Assembly (NCBI GenBank): GCA_049578505.1
Contig: JBAUMC010000043.1
Span: forward strand, 1 to 64,000
Direction: 5' to 3'
DNA from: JAGVPT01 sp049578505
GTDB lineage: Bacteria > Bacteroidota > Ignavibacteria > UBA10030 > UBA8401
Length of the DNA stretch: 64,000 bases
Shown here: in pieces, positions 55,273 through 64,000 of the stretch
Numbering within the stretch: position 1 is the first letter of the stretch
How the letters are laid out: the number at the start of each line of letters is the position of its first letter
Notes under the pieces: model-generated
What the model saw: the letters and a program-made list of their open reading frames with translations, nothing else
Databases searched by the model: none
What the model was told of the DNA's origin: nothing
Program-made: the position numbers and the translations under genes

Positions 55273-55647
55273 AACACTTCATCCCCCTCATTGAAATTTA
55301 GATGGCCAATCAAATTTGCGTTTATTTGTTCCCTTCACATATATGGCTACGGTGCAATCGTTGCGCGTACTGCGCAGATTGTGCGCGGCATGTATTCCCC
55401 GACTCGTTCTTTTTGTCAAAATAGGCCGATAAATCATTGGCATCGTTGTTGATAATAATTGAGACATGCAGGAGTAGCCTATATTTTTTCAAAAAACTGT
55501 GAAGTGTCTGGATTTGTATGTTTCTATTGGCAATGGATGCAAGTGTCAAAAAAGATTAATCTAGATTACGTTGAAGGTGTCCAACGGAAGATCATAACAT
55601 AGTACCCAACAACTATCATTCGCACATTCTTTGTTAAGGAGGAACAG
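55273..55647. other. Intergenic, nothing recognised
   Basis: 375 bases before the lipoprotein gene. Only short unsupported frames are present. The last ~20 bases contain the RBS AAGGAGGA of the next gene. Confidence 0.5.
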
Positions 55648-56535
55648 ATGGAAAGCATTGGTTCTGTGGTCAGAAAAAATCTCCCTATTAGCTTTGTCGG
55701 GATCCTATTTCTAGCTGCCGCTTTTGTAACGGGCTGCAAAAAAAATGACAGCAATCCGATGAGTAGTTCTACAACTGTGACGACTTCCGCCGACGTTTCC
55801 GACGCAGCCGATGCAGTATCCGATGCTATGGCGAGCAACAACGGCGGCGCAATGGATCAGGTCAACGATGTTTTTGAAATTTCCGGAGGCGTAGGCATAG
55901 GAGCAACTGCACTCAAAAAGACAAACACCGATACCACTAACGCAGTAGGAGAGTATGACAGCACTTCGATGTCCTGGACACTGACCACATTCAAAGAGCA
56001 ATCCATCCTCCCGTTTTACTTTGGAGTGTGGACGCGAGACTATTGGCTTCAATTCCGAGCAAATGGCAATGCGCAAAAACTAAGGGTGACAAATGGCGTT
56101 GTTGCTGACACCATCTTACATAAGCTTACCGGTGGCACGGGCTATTTCTATACTCCACGCCTAGTCCACCACTTACTTTCGATCAATAGTAATTGGACGG
56201 CTTCCAACACGAACACTGATACAGTAACTATCAATGGCACTTACACTTGGTCTGGGATCGACACGATTAAGGTTCTTGCTCGTCAAGGAAGAGTTTTGAA
56301 TCGCATGATCACGTTGACGTTTGTCAATGTCAAGGGACCTCGCGGCACGAGATATGCCCGGTCCGAAAAGACGAGCGGGACCATTTTGGTGAATTACGAA
56401 GCCACTGTTACAGTTCCGGGTAAAGCGTCGTACACCGTTACTAAATCATTTACCATCGTTCTAGGCGGAGGTGATGCGACATTCTCGATCGACGGGTCGA
56501 AATTTGTTTCCGATTTAGCGACGGGAGACCATTAG
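55648..56535 (+). CDS. Predicted lipoprotein of unknown function
   Basis: 295 residues. A signal peptide ends in a lipobox, AAAFVTGC, with Cys at about residue 31 followed by KKNDSN and a Ser/Thr-rich linker. The rest is beta-rich (GEYDSTSMSWTLTTF, YWLQFRANGNAQKL, TYTWSGIDTIKVLARQG). No domain family recognised. AAGGAGGA lies just before the ATG. Lipidation would require the Lnt pathway, also in this window. Confidence 0.75.
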   Translation: MESIGSVVRKNLPISFVGILFLAAAFVTGCKKNDSNPMSSSTTVTTSADVSDAADAVSDAMASNNGGAMDQVNDVFEISGGVGIGATALKKTNTDTTNAVGEYDSTSMSWTLTTFKEQSILPFYFGVWTRDYWLQFRANGNAQKLRVTNGVVADTILHKLTGGTGYFYTPRLVHHLLSINSNWTASNTNTDTVTINGTYTWSGIDTIKVLARQGRVLNRMITLTFVNVKGPRGTRYARSEKTSGTILVNYEATVTVPGKASYTVTKSFTIVLGGGDATFSIDGSKFVSDLATGDH

Positions 56536-56693
56536 CACTGATGAATCCTGTTCGGTATAAGCCGCAAATCTTGAAGAACCGAGCTTCAATCAAAAGTAGG
56601 GGGATTGTTGTACTGGGTTGCTGGAATCTGCGCCGGTTTTCGCTGTAAACGCCAGCACCGTGCAACGTAAGGCTATACCGAAATGAGCCAAGC

Positions 56694-56734
56694 CAATTAC
56701 GCCCACCTTTAGAGTTAAAAGCTGGGCGTAATTG
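56694..56734. repeat. Strong 12-bp hairpin
   Basis: CAATTACGCCCA (56694-56705) is the exact reverse complement of TGGGCGTAATTG (56723-56734), with a 17-base loop. There is no poly-T run, so it is not a clear terminator, though it lies downstream of the lipoprotein gene. Confidence 0.55.
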
Positions 56735-57148
56735 CTTTACAGCAACAAAGTGTGCTCAATCAGAACATGGATTTCTAGCTGTTGGGATTTGTCTGCCTAT
56801 TTGCCATTTTATCTCTTTTTATTTTTGCGGGCTTTCATGAAGCGTTAGGAATGGACTATCTCTCTTACTATATCCCTATCTATGCCTTTATTGAATTCGC
56901 TACTTCGCCCTGACTTATTTCTTTTGCAGATATTCGATTGGGTGTGGTATCGGCGGCGGATAATTCTTTTAATGATTGAGTTCCGATGTGTATATGCAGC
57001 TGCTCAAATTAGGAGGTTGGGAGGTTCGACCACAAGTCCTGAAAATCTGATCCGAAGAGGGCCATTTATCTCGGTCAAAGCATCTGCATAGTGATTCAAG
57101 ATTTCAATGCACGTTTGAACATGTATCGCACCATCTAACTAATTGCGA

Positions 57149-57366
57149 AGTGACTCAATATGATAAAAGAATTCTCATCCCCACGCGTCGAAGGCGCCCA
57201 TTTGGGAAAAATGGGGCATCCAGTGTGCAGTAAAAAATGAATGTTTGGATTCCGCCGAGTCGCCTCTTTACGGACCTACGAATCGTAGATTCGTGGAACG
57301 ATCCTACAGGTCGAAAGATCCATACGGAATCTTCGACCCACCTCCAGGGAATGACAAATTGAGCCC
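57149..57366 (-). repeat. Dispersed intergenic repeat, copy 3 (reverse orientation)
   Basis: Read on the - strand it begins GGGCTCAATTTGTCATTCCC, has GATCGTTCCACGAATCTACG and CATTTTTTACTGCACACTGG in the middle, and ends near GGGGATGAGAATTCTTTTAT. Same block order as copy 2 on the + strand. The small hairpin ACGAATC-GTA-GATTCGT (+ strand) is its internal palindrome. It lies 44 bases before the SDR gene. Confidence 0.7.
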
Positions 57367-57410
57367 ATACCACTAATTGATTTTCGATTAGCTATACGAT
57401 ATATTAGTAC

Positions 57411-58121
57411 ATGAAATTAAAAGGAAAGAAAGCGTTAATCACTGGAGGGACTGGTGAACTGGGAAGGGCGGTGACAAAGTGTTTCGAGAGCCAAGGAGCC
57501 GAAGTTGCAGTCACGTATTATTCGGATTCAGAAGCTGCCTCGTTTCTAAAGGAGTTCCCCGATGTCCTGGCTCTTAAAGGGGATTTATCCAAGGAGGGAG
57601 ACGTTCAGCAACTCTTTGCATCCTACATTGATAAAAAAGGATGGATAGATATCCTTTGTAATCTTGTAGGAGGATATATGCCCAAGAGAAATATTACGGA
57701 GTTGAGTGAAAAAGAATGGGACTTTATGCTTGCTTTAAATCTAAAGACCTGTTTTTTATGCACGCAGCACGCTTTACGTATCATGCAGGGGAAAAAATAC
57801 GGCAGGATAGTCAACGTTTCAGCGATGGCAGGACTTTCCCCCGAAGCCGGACGTGGTGCATACGGGATATCCAAATCTGCTATTGCTACATTTACTCAGA
57901 TTGTGGGGGAGGAAATGAAACTCCTCTCTGATTCAAATATTACCGCGAATGCAATTGCACCAAGTGTTTTATTAACGGAATCAAATAGACGCACTGCATC
58001 GAAAGAAGAGGCGAGAAACTGGGTTACCCTGGAACAAGCTTCTAATCTCATTGCGTTCCTTGCCTCTGATGAAGCCTCGTCAATTAACGGCGAAACAATA
58101 AAAATATACGGCGGACTGTAA
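57411..58121 (+). CDS. Short-chain dehydrogenase/reductase
   Basis: 236-residue classical SDR. NAD(P)-binding TGGTGELGRAV near residue 12, catalytic Ser near MAGLSPEAGRGAYGISKSA, with the Y-x3-K pair (YGISK), and NAIAPSVLLTE. The substrate is unknown; FabG-like activity is one option. Sits at the end of the repeat-bounded accessory block. Confidence 0.88.
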   Translation: MKLKGKKALITGGTGELGRAVTKCFESQGAEVAVTYYSDSEAASFLKEFPDVLALKGDLSKEGDVQQLFASYIDKKGWIDILCNLVGGYMPKRNITELSEKEWDFMLALNLKTCFLCTQHALRIMQGKKYGRIVNVSAMAGLSPEAGRGAYGISKSAIATFTQIVGEEMKLLSDSNITANAIAPSVLLTESNRRTASKEEARNWVTLEQASNLIAFLASDEASSINGETIKIYGGL

Positions 58122-58149
58122 ACAATACGTTCACGTTAACAAACTACTT

Positions 58150-58605
58150 ATGGGACTCACGCAACGGATATCGGAAGACTTAAAAAATGCGATGAAATCG
58201 GGAAACAAGTTACGTCTTGAGACTCTCCGCATGCTTCGCGCGCAAATCATAGAATTTGAAAAAAGAGGACTGGACCGGCCGATGAATCAGGAAGACGAAT
58301 TATCCATTCTCCTCTCCGCGACAAAAAAGCGAAAAGAAGCAATCGAGTTGTTCAAAAATGCTGGAAGGATGGAATTGGTCGAGCAAGAAACGAAAGAGCT
58401 TGAGATTATAGCTGAATACTTGCCAAAGCAACTGTCTCGGGAGGAGGCGGAAAATATTGTCGCAGACCTCATGCGGCAGTCTGGTGCTGTTTCCCTAAAA
58501 GATATGGGAAAAGTCATGCCGCTTGCTATGAAGGAATTGAAAGGTAAAATCGATTCCAAGATAATTTCAGAGATCGTAAAACAAAAGCTCGGGACACAGT
58601 CATGA
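58150..58605 (+). CDS. GatB/YqeY domain protein
   Basis: 151-residue YqeY-like protein, related to the tail domain of GatB and possibly involved in tRNA-dependent amidation or tRNA binding. Seen: RLETLRMLRAQIIEFEKRG, EQETKELEIIAEYLPKQLS, and MGKVMPLAMKELKGKIDSK. It overlaps cvpA by 4 bases. Confidence 0.9.
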   Translation: MGLTQRISEDLKNAMKSGNKLRLETLRMLRAQIIEFEKRGLDRPMNQEDELSILLSATKKRKEAIELFKNAGRMELVEQETKELEIIAEYLPKQLSREEAENIVADLMRQSGAVSLKDMGKVMPLAMKELKGKIDSKIISEIVKQKLGTQS

Positions 58606-59150
58606 ACACCTTTGATACAGTGCTTCTCGTCGTTCTCGGGATATTCATGTTTGCCGGATGGCGAAGCGGTTTCCTCAAAAAGATTATTGCCTTGGTTTGC
58701 CTTGCTCTTTCTCTCATCATTGCGACAAAGTACGCCTCCTCGTTTGGCGATAAAGTACTCGTCCCCGCGGGGATTTCCGCTGGCATGAGTACTACGTTAG
58801 CCTATATCGTGATTGTTGGAGGAATTATGCTCGCTCAGGCAATCATATACAAGATTGCGATCAAGAAACTTGCTGAAGGAATTTGGAATAGAATAGGAGG
58901 GGTCATAATCGGTTTAGTCGAAGGGGGGATCCTCCTAAGCTTGATGGTCATTTTTCTCAGTATTTATTTCCATTTTCCATCTTTGGAGACTCGCTCTGAT
59001 TCCCTGCTTTATCGGCCTGTCAAAAATTTTGCGCCCCGTATTTTCGACAGTATTAATACTTTTTTCCCTGAATCAGAAGATTTCTATCAGGAAATCATAA
59101 CATCAGTGAAAAAATCTTCCAACCATATTGTGCCGCCTTTGCACCAATGA
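58602..59150 (+). CDS. CvpA-family membrane protein
   Basis: 182 residues with four hydrophobic segments (VLLVVLGIFMFAGWRSGFL, IALVCLALSLIIATKYASS, STTLAYIVIVGGIMLAQAI, VIIGLVEGGILLSLMVIFL), the colicin V production protein family pattern. The role is in envelope physiology; exact function not set. It overlaps yqeY and mutS2 by 4 bases at each end. Confidence 0.85.
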   Translation: MNTFDTVLLVVLGIFMFAGWRSGFLKKIIALVCLALSLIIATKYASSFGDKVLVPAGISAGMSTTLAYIVIVGGIMLAQAIIYKIAIKKLAEGIWNRIGGVIIGLVEGGILLSLMVIFLSIYFHFPSLETRSDSLLYRPVKNFAPRIFDSINTFFPESEDFYQEIITSVKKSSNHIVPPLHQ

Positions 59151-61522
59151 TTGAATTTCAGTCCGCCGCCGAAAAACTTGAGTTCAAAAAAATACTCGGC
59201 CGCCTTGAAACTTATGCCTCCTCCGATTTGGGAAAAGATGCAGCGGAGCATATTGTTCCGACTGAAAATTTAAGCCAGCTCGCGCAGGAATTGAATCGTG
59301 TAGACGAAATGAAAAAGCTCCTGGAAAGCGATGACCCGTTTCCGATAGATGGGCTTCGAAATATCCGGGAATCGCTTCAGAGAGCCGGCATAGAAAACAG
59401 CATTCTTAGCGCATCCGATCTTTTTCCAATTGCACAGACGCTCCAGGCTGCACGCAACCTCAAGCTCTTTATTCTGAAAAGAAAGGAGGCTTACCGGGAG
59501 TTACACACTTTTTGTGAGGCTATAATCGTCAATAAAATACTTGAGTATAATATCACTCAAGCTATAGATCTCAATGGAACTATTAAGGACAGCGCAAGTA
59601 AAGAATTGAAAGAAATTCGAAGCGAATTAGTCTCGATGTATGAATTGCTTCGGAAACAACTGGGACGGATACTGAAAAATGTATCAGAACAAGGCCTTAC
59701 ACAGGAAGAGATTATTACCACGCGAGATGGGAGAATGGTTATTCCAGTTAAGGTGGAGCAAAAGCACAGCGTTCCCGGTTTTATACATAGCTCTTCTGCA
59801 AGTGGATCTACAGTTTTCATTGAACCAGCAGAGACCCTTTCTCTTAATAACGAAATTCGCGAACTCCTCTTCAGAGAGCAACGCGAAATCGAAAAAATTC
59901 TCCGGACGCTCACAATACAAGTTCGTGAAGTTCATCTTGATTTATTGAAGAGTCTCGTTGTTTTGCAACGGCTAGATTTAATTTATGCTAAAGCAAAGTA
60001 TTCTATTGAGATAAAAGGAAATAAGCCGTTCTTAAAAGAAATTGGCTCCCTGAAAATTGTTGATGCGCGGCATCCCATCCTTCTTCTTCGCCATTCTCGC
60101 CAACAAATAATACCCCTGTCGATCGAGTTGGGAAGCGGCTATAAAACGTTGCTTATCACGGGACCGAACGCAGGCGGAAAAAGCGTGGCGATGAAGACTG
60201 TGGGGGTGCTGGTTCTGATGCTGCAGTGTGGTATCCATATCCCTGCTTCTCCGGATTCAGAATTCCCGATTTTTGAACGGCTCTTTGTTGATATTGGGGA
60301 TGACCAATCGATCGAGAACGATCTGAGCACATTCAGTTCACATATTACGATGCTTAAAGGGATACTGAACTCAGCAGACGACCACAGTTTAGTTCTTGTA
60401 GATGAGATAGGGGCGGGGACTGACCCGGTAGAAGGAGGGGCACTTGCGGCTGTGATTTTAGCCGAGCTGACTAAAGTGGGAGCATTGACGATCGCTACGA
60501 CCCACCAAGTTACACTGAAAGCTTTTGTCCACGAAACCGAAGGAATGGAAAACGGCGCGATGGAGTTCGACCAGACGACGCTCATGCCCACTTTTAATTT
60601 TCGCATAGGAGTTCCAGGAAGTAGCTATGCTTTAGAAATCGCCAGACGTCTCGGAGTTCCTTCAACCCTCATTGCGGAAGCTGAAAAAATGGCAGGAGAA
60701 CAGAAATCGAGGCTGGAAAAATTGATCGTCGACTTGGAAAGCCGGTCACAATCTCTCTCGAAACAAATATTCGTTGTTGATACTGAGCGATTGAAATTAA
60801 ATGACTTAGTTAAAAATTATGAAACTAAATTAAAGGGCCTGAAAGAAGAAGTCAAATTAATAAAATCAAAAGCCATCGAAGAGGCTAAAGAAATAATTGA
60901 CAGAGCTAACTCGATCATTGAAAAGTCCGTTAAAGAAATCCGACTGCGCCAAGCCGACAAGAATTCGATTATCGAGAGCAAAGAAGAAATCAAAATCTTG
61001 GAGAAAGAAATTCTCTCCGTCGAAAACGCTCTAATGAATATTGAATCGGATGCTCCGGATCATCAGCGAGTCGACAAAATGACGAAGGGGTCTGTGGTCA
61101 AATTAATATTAAATTCTCAAGTAGGTGAGATTTTACAGCCGCCCGATTCAAATGGACTCCTACAAGTTGCCTTTGACAACTTGAAACTAAGGGTCCACAT
61201 TAATGACGTGATTCCTTTTAAGAAATCAGATGCGACTTCCCATTTTTATACAGCTGTCCCGTTGGATGCCAAGGTAGAGCGGGAAATCGACGTGAGAGGA
61301 TTATATGGGGATGAAGCATTAGGTGCTGTCGATAAATTCATTGATAGTGCGATATTTACGGGCTTGCATCAAGTAAATATTATACATGGCAAAGGTTCCG
61401 GCGCATTAAGAAAGAAAATTTCGCTTTTCTTAAAATCTGATTCAAGGATAAAGTCTCATCGCTTCGGCGAGTGGAATGAAGGGGGTATGGGGGTCACAAT
61501 TGTGGATTTGAAAGACGAATGA
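59147..61522 (+). CDS. mutS2: Endonuclease MutS2
   Basis: 791-residue MutS-family ATPase with C-terminal Smr nuclease domain. Walker A TGPNAGGKSVAMKTVG, Walker B LVLVDEIGAGTDPVEG, TIATTHQ, a coiled coil (residues ~510-630), and Smr motifs EREIDVRGLYGDEAL and IIHGKGSGALR near the end. Members suppress recombination and act on collided ribosomes. It lacks the MutS mismatch domain. Overlaps neighbours on both sides by 4 bases. Confidence 0.95.
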   Translation: MIEFQSAAEKLEFKKILGRLETYASSDLGKDAAEHIVPTENLSQLAQELNRVDEMKKLLESDDPFPIDGLRNIRESLQRAGIENSILSASDLFPIAQTLQAARNLKLFILKRKEAYRELHTFCEAIIVNKILEYNITQAIDLNGTIKDSASKELKEIRSELVSMYELLRKQLGRILKNVSEQGLTQEEIITTRDGRMVIPVKVEQKHSVPGFIHSSSASGSTVFIEPAETLSLNNEIRELLFREQREIEKILRTLTIQVREVHLDLLKSLVVLQRLDLIYAKAKYSIEIKGNKPFLKEIGSLKIVDARHPILLLRHSRQQIIPLSIELGSGYKTLLITGPNAGGKSVAMKTVGVLVLMLQCGIHIPASPDSEFPIFERLFVDIGDDQSIENDLSTFSSHITMLKGILNSADDHSLVLVDEIGAGTDPVEGGALAAVILAELTKVGALTIATTHQVTLKAFVHETEGMENGAMEFDQTTLMPTFNFRIGVPGSSYALEIARRLGVPSTLIAEAEKMAGEQKSRLEKLIVDLESRSQSLSKQIFVVDTERLKLNDLVKNYETKLKGLKEEVKLIKSKAIEEAKEIIDRANSIIEKSVKEIRLRQADKNSIIESKEEIKILEKEILSVENALMNIESDAPDHQRVDKMTKGSVVKLILNSQVGEILQPPDSNGLLQVAFDNLKLRVHINDVIPFKKSDATSHFYTAVPLDAKVEREIDVRGLYGDEALGAVDKFIDSAIFTGLHQVNIIHGKGSGALRKKISLFLKSDSRIKSHRFGEWNEGGMGVTIVDLKDE

Positions 61523-63012
61523 AGACAAAGCCCATTAGTAAAATACTGGTTGCTAATCGGGGGGAAATTGCGTTGCGGGTTCAGCGTTCAGCGTCGGAAA
61601 TGGGAATTCAGACTGTCGCAATATTTTCAGATGTGGATCGTTGTGCTCCCTTCGTGATGAATGCGAACGAGGCATTTCCCCTTCACGGAAATCTGTCAAA
61701 GGAAACTTATCTAGATATTGATAAGATAATTAGCATTGCAAAAAAAACGCATTGTGATGCAATCCACCCTGGTTACGGATTTCTTTCCGAAAACTCTGAT
61801 TTCGTTGAAGCGGTAAGTTCTGAGGGAATTACTTTTATCGGACCCCCAGCTTCTGCCATGAAGGCATTGGGAAGCAAGACTGCAGCGCGTGAATTAATGC
61901 AACAGGGGGGTGTTCCGGTGGTTCCGGGAACGACTTCTCCCATCAAAGATCATAAGAAGGCAATTTTTGCGGCAAGGCAAATCGGATATCCAATCTTGAT
62001 TAAAGCAGTACATGGAGGAGGTGGAAAGGGGATGAGGAAGGTTGAGAAAGAAGAAGATCTTGAGGACGCCATTCAACAAGCCCAATCAGAGTCTCTTAAG
62101 GCATTTGGCAGTACCGATGTCTTTGTGGAGAAGTATCTTGACAATCCGCGTCATATTGAAATTCAAGTTCTAGCTGATATGCACGGTAATGTGATTTTCT
62201 TAGGGGAGAGGGAATGCTCAATCCAAAGAAGACACCAAAAGGTGATCGAGGAGTGTCCCAGTTCCAATCTGTCTAAGTTGCTGAGGGACGAAATGGGAAA
62301 ATCCGCGGTTAGCGCGGCGAGGCAATGTGGATACGTTAGCGCAGGCACTATCGAATTTTTAGTTGACGCCACTAACTCATTATATTTTCTTGAAATGAAC
62401 ACCCGACTTCAAGTTGAACATCCTGTCACTGAACTGGTCTACGGGATTGATTTGGTAAAAGCGCAGGTCAAAATTGCTCAGGGCGAAAAACTACTTTACG
62501 CACAGGAAGACATGGTTCCACGCGGCCATGCGATCGAGTGCAGAATATGTGCCGAGGACTCGAATAATAATTTTCTTCCCTCAATTGGAACAATTGAAGA
62601 GTATGCTCCGAGCGAAGGCCCTGGAATTCGCCATGATTCGGGTGTCGCGAGGGGAACCACCGTACCTCACTTCTACGACCCCTTGCTGGCGAAGTTGATA
62701 GTTTGGGGCCTGGATCGTGAAGAAGCTCTTCGGAAAATGGCAAGAGCGCTCTCTGAGTATGTCATTACGGGTGTAGCAACGACAATTCCATTTTGTTCCT
62801 TTGTATTGTCTCATCCGAAATTTATAGAGGGCAATTATGATATCCGATTTGTCGAGAAATATTATCAACCAGGAGCGGTAACCTATAATGGTAGTGAAGA
62901 GTTAGCTGCTTCATTTATTGCAGCATACTGTTTTTTTTCTAATATAGGAAATGATGCAAAGATACAAAGAGCTACGCCTGGTCGTTGGAAAAATAGTCGA
63001 TTCGAAGAGTAG
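61519..63012 (+). CDS. accC: Biotin carboxylase subunit
   Basis: 497-residue ATP-grasp enzyme that carboxylates biotin on a carrier protein, for acetyl-, propionyl- or another acyl-CoA carboxylase. Seen: KILVANRGEIALRVQRSA, ATP-binding KAVHGGGGKGMRKV, LGERECSIQRRHQKVIEE, LEMNTRLQVEHPVTE. About 45 residues longer than E. coli AccC. The carrier gene follows after 3 bases; no carboxyltransferase is in the window, so the acyl-CoA is not known. Confidence 0.92.
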   Translation: MKTKPISKILVANRGEIALRVQRSASEMGIQTVAIFSDVDRCAPFVMNANEAFPLHGNLSKETYLDIDKIISIAKKTHCDAIHPGYGFLSENSDFVEAVSSEGITFIGPPASAMKALGSKTAARELMQQGGVPVVPGTTSPIKDHKKAIFAARQIGYPILIKAVHGGGGKGMRKVEKEEDLEDAIQQAQSESLKAFGSTDVFVEKYLDNPRHIEIQVLADMHGNVIFLGERECSIQRRHQKVIEECPSSNLSKLLRDEMGKSAVSAARQCGYVSAGTIEFLVDATNSLYFLEMNTRLQVEHPVTELVYGIDLVKAQVKIAQGEKLLYAQEDMVPRGHAIECRICAEDSNNNFLPSIGTIEEYAPSEGPGIRHDSGVARGTTVPHFYDPLLAKLIVWGLDREEALRKMARALSEYVITGVATTIPFCSFVLSHPKFIEGNYDIRFVEKYYQPGAVTYNGSEELAASFIAAYCFFSNIGNDAKIQRATPGRWKNSRFEE

Positions 63013-63015
63013 TTT

Positions 63016-63513
63016 ATGGCGACGGTCATCTCAAAGATTGGTGATAAGAGGTTTGAATGGACTTTTGAGGAGGATGGCGCAATTTCGCTCGCCGGAAAGG
63101 GAGTTCATGCTGATGTAAAAAAAATCTCTGCAGGAAGATATTCAATACTCCTGGAGGGCAAATCGTATCTTGCTGCTATAGATAGAAATGAGTTTATATA
63201 TACTGTGACTATTGCCGGAAATAGTTATAGCGTAGAGGCAGAAACCTCAGCTATAAAATTGGGCGCGCTTAAGGCGGCTGTTTCAAGAACAAAGCAAGCC
63301 CATATCGAAGTTCGTTCTCCGATGCCTGGAATGGTTGTCAGGTGTGAAGTTCGAGAGGGGGAAAGAATTGTAGCAGGCGATGGTTTGCTCATATTAGAAG
63401 CAATGAAAATGGAAAACGAAATACGGGCTACGAAAGAAGGAACAATCAAAAAAATCCTTGTCGTTGATAAGCAGGTTGTTGACAAAGGCGAATTACTACT
63501 CCTCATAGGATAA
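63016..63513 (+). CDS. Biotin carboxyl carrier subunit
   Basis: 165-residue protein. The C-terminal biotinyl domain has MPGMVVRCEVREGERI and the biotin site EAMKMENEI with K131 as the modified lysine. The N-terminal ~85 residues form a short beta-rich domain as in acyl-CoA carboxylase carriers, without the Ala/Pro linker of E. coli AccB. Works with the biotin carboxylase encoded just upstream. Confidence 0.9.
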   Translation: MATVISKIGDKRFEWTFEEDGAISLAGKGVHADVKKISAGRYSILLEGKSYLAAIDRNEFIYTVTIAGNSYSVEAETSAIKLGALKAAVSRTKQAHIEVRSPMPGMVVRCEVREGERIVAGDGLLILEAMKMENEIRATKEGTIKKILVVDKQVVDKGELLLLIG

Positions 63514-63528
63514 GGGTGTGATAACTTT

Positions 63529-64000
63529 ATGTCGGACGAATTAGACGAAGAACCGTTTGTAACAAGAGAGTTGGCCCTGCAGCATGGGCTGACAGAAGAA
63601 GAATATCAGAGGATACTGAAAATACTAGGCAGATCACCCTCTTACACTGAGCTTGGAATCTATAGCGTAATGTGGAGTGAACATTGCAGTTATAAGAATT
63701 CCATCTCATTATTGAAAACACTTCCGCGTTCGGGTGGCCGGCTTCTTGTCAGTGCCGGAGAGGAAAATGCCGGTCTTGTTGATATTGGTGATGGTCTAGC
63801 AGTTGCATTTAAAATTGAAAGCCACAATCATCCATCGGCGGTTGAGCCATACCAGGGAGCTGCTACCGGCGTCGGTGGAATCATGCGGGACATATTTACT
63901 ATGGGAGCACGACCGATTGCCGCTCTGAACTCCTTAAGATTTGGCGAGTTGAGTGATGAGCAAGCGAGACAGTTATTTCGTGGTGTAGTAAAGGGGATAG
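63529..64000 (+). CDS. purL: Phosphoribosylformylglycinamidine synthase subunit PurL (3' partial)
   Basis: The frame runs from ATG 63529 to the window end, so only about 157 residues are visible. It contains the small-PurL N-terminal features LGIYSVMWSEHCSYKNS, FKIESHNHPSAVEPYQGAAT and GVGGIMRDIFTMGARPIA. PurL makes FGAM from FGAR, ATP and ammonia in purine synthesis, with PurQ and PurS as partners. The rest lies beyond the window. Confidence 0.95.
   Translation, partial: MSDELDEEPFVTRELALQHGLTEEEYQRILKILGRSPSYTELGIYSVMWSEHCSYKNSISLLKTLPRSGGRLLVSAGEENAGLVDIGDGLAVAFKIESHNHPSAVEPYQGAATGVGGIMRDIFTMGARPIAALNSLRFGELSDEQARQLFRGVVKGI

Larger units (their letters stand above)
56536..57410. other. 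Gene-poor interval with hairpins and repeat copy
   Basis: 875 bases with no convincing gene; an open frame at 56882-57091 has no supporting feature. It holds an imperfect inverted repeat pair TTCGGTATAAGCC (56551-56563)/GGCTATACCGAA (56671-56682), a 12-bp hairpin at 56694-56734, and at 57149-57366 the third repeat copy. Confidence 0.6.

Noticed and set aside
55322..55549. 75-codon reverse frame between the YCII and lipoprotein genes
   Set aside because: No RBS or recognisable pattern; composition looks like noncoding DNA.
56551..56734. Possible integron attC site
   Set aside because: The inverted repeats lack the paired RYYYAAC/GTTRRRY core boxes, and no integrase or cassette array is present.
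56882..57091. 69-codon frame in the gap before the SDR gene
   Set aside because: No RBS, no domain, no neighbour logic.

Overview
The window reads as chromosomal DNA of a Gram-negative bacterium of the FCB group, most like the Ignavibacteria/Chlorobi side of Bacteroidota. The pointers are a secreted FG-GAP protein ending in a FlgD-like/sorting-type tail, a very large outer-membrane barrel-like protein ending in Phe, an Lnt lipoprotein acyltransferase, BshC for bacillithiol, and the rimP-nusA-infB-rbfA-truB-ribF-rpsO-pnp order. This placement is inference from gene content. Nearly all genes lie on the + strand; only a small Cys-motif membrane protein, a tyrosine phenol-lyase-like gene and bshC are on the - strand.

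Layout. 1-5.9 kb: end of a secreted FG-GAP protein, then pgsA-like, ftsY, mutL. 6-16.5 kb: an acyl-CoA mutase large subunit with isobutyryl-CoA mutase-type specificity residues, a UbiA/DPPR-synthase-like prenyltransferase, msrP and msrQ separated by a small inverted-repeat element, a DUF362 protein, a DMT exporter, acylphosphatase, ispF, DedA, PAP2 and lnt. 16.4-25 kb: threonine aldolase, a hotdog thioesterase, trpE-trpG, a LOG-family protein, polX, a LiaF-like membrane protein, an unrecognised 313-residue protein, nth. 25-28.5 kb: an HD protein, then cysteine synthase, JAMM peptidase, ThiS/CysO-like carrier and MoeB-rhodanese, a compact candidate system for cysteine synthesis from a protein thiocarboxylate. 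28.6-34.3 kb: tyrosine phenol-lyase-like enzyme, GlcD and GlcF-like subunits, a Tat-exported glycosylasparaginase-family enzyme.

34.3-38.6 kb: a gene-poor stretch with a dispersed repeat copy and a tRNA-Leu(CAA), then the 1172-residue outer-membrane protein and a strong terminator. 38.6-50.3 kb: the translation/RNA-turnover block from rimP to pnp, then aroA and a MalK/UgpC-type ATPase. 50.3-57.4 kb: bshC and a low-density accessory block (ECF42-like sigma factor, two YCII-family proteins, a lipoprotein) lying between two inverted copies of the repeat seen at 34.3 kb. 57.4-64 kb: an SDR oxidoreductase, then a tight run yqeY-cvpA-mutS2-biotin carboxylase-biotin carrier and the start of purL, which runs off the window.

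The most interesting system is the thiocarboxylate cysteine cluster at 25.65-28.54 kb. Its carrier ends in Ala-Gly-Gly followed by two extra residues, so it would need trimming before activation, and the adjacent JAMM peptidase is the obvious candidate. Also notable are the Phe/Gln (not Tyr/Arg) active-site pair of the mutase, the three-copy repeat family, and the ECF42/YCII module. No CRISPR array, prophage or complete insertion sequence was seen.
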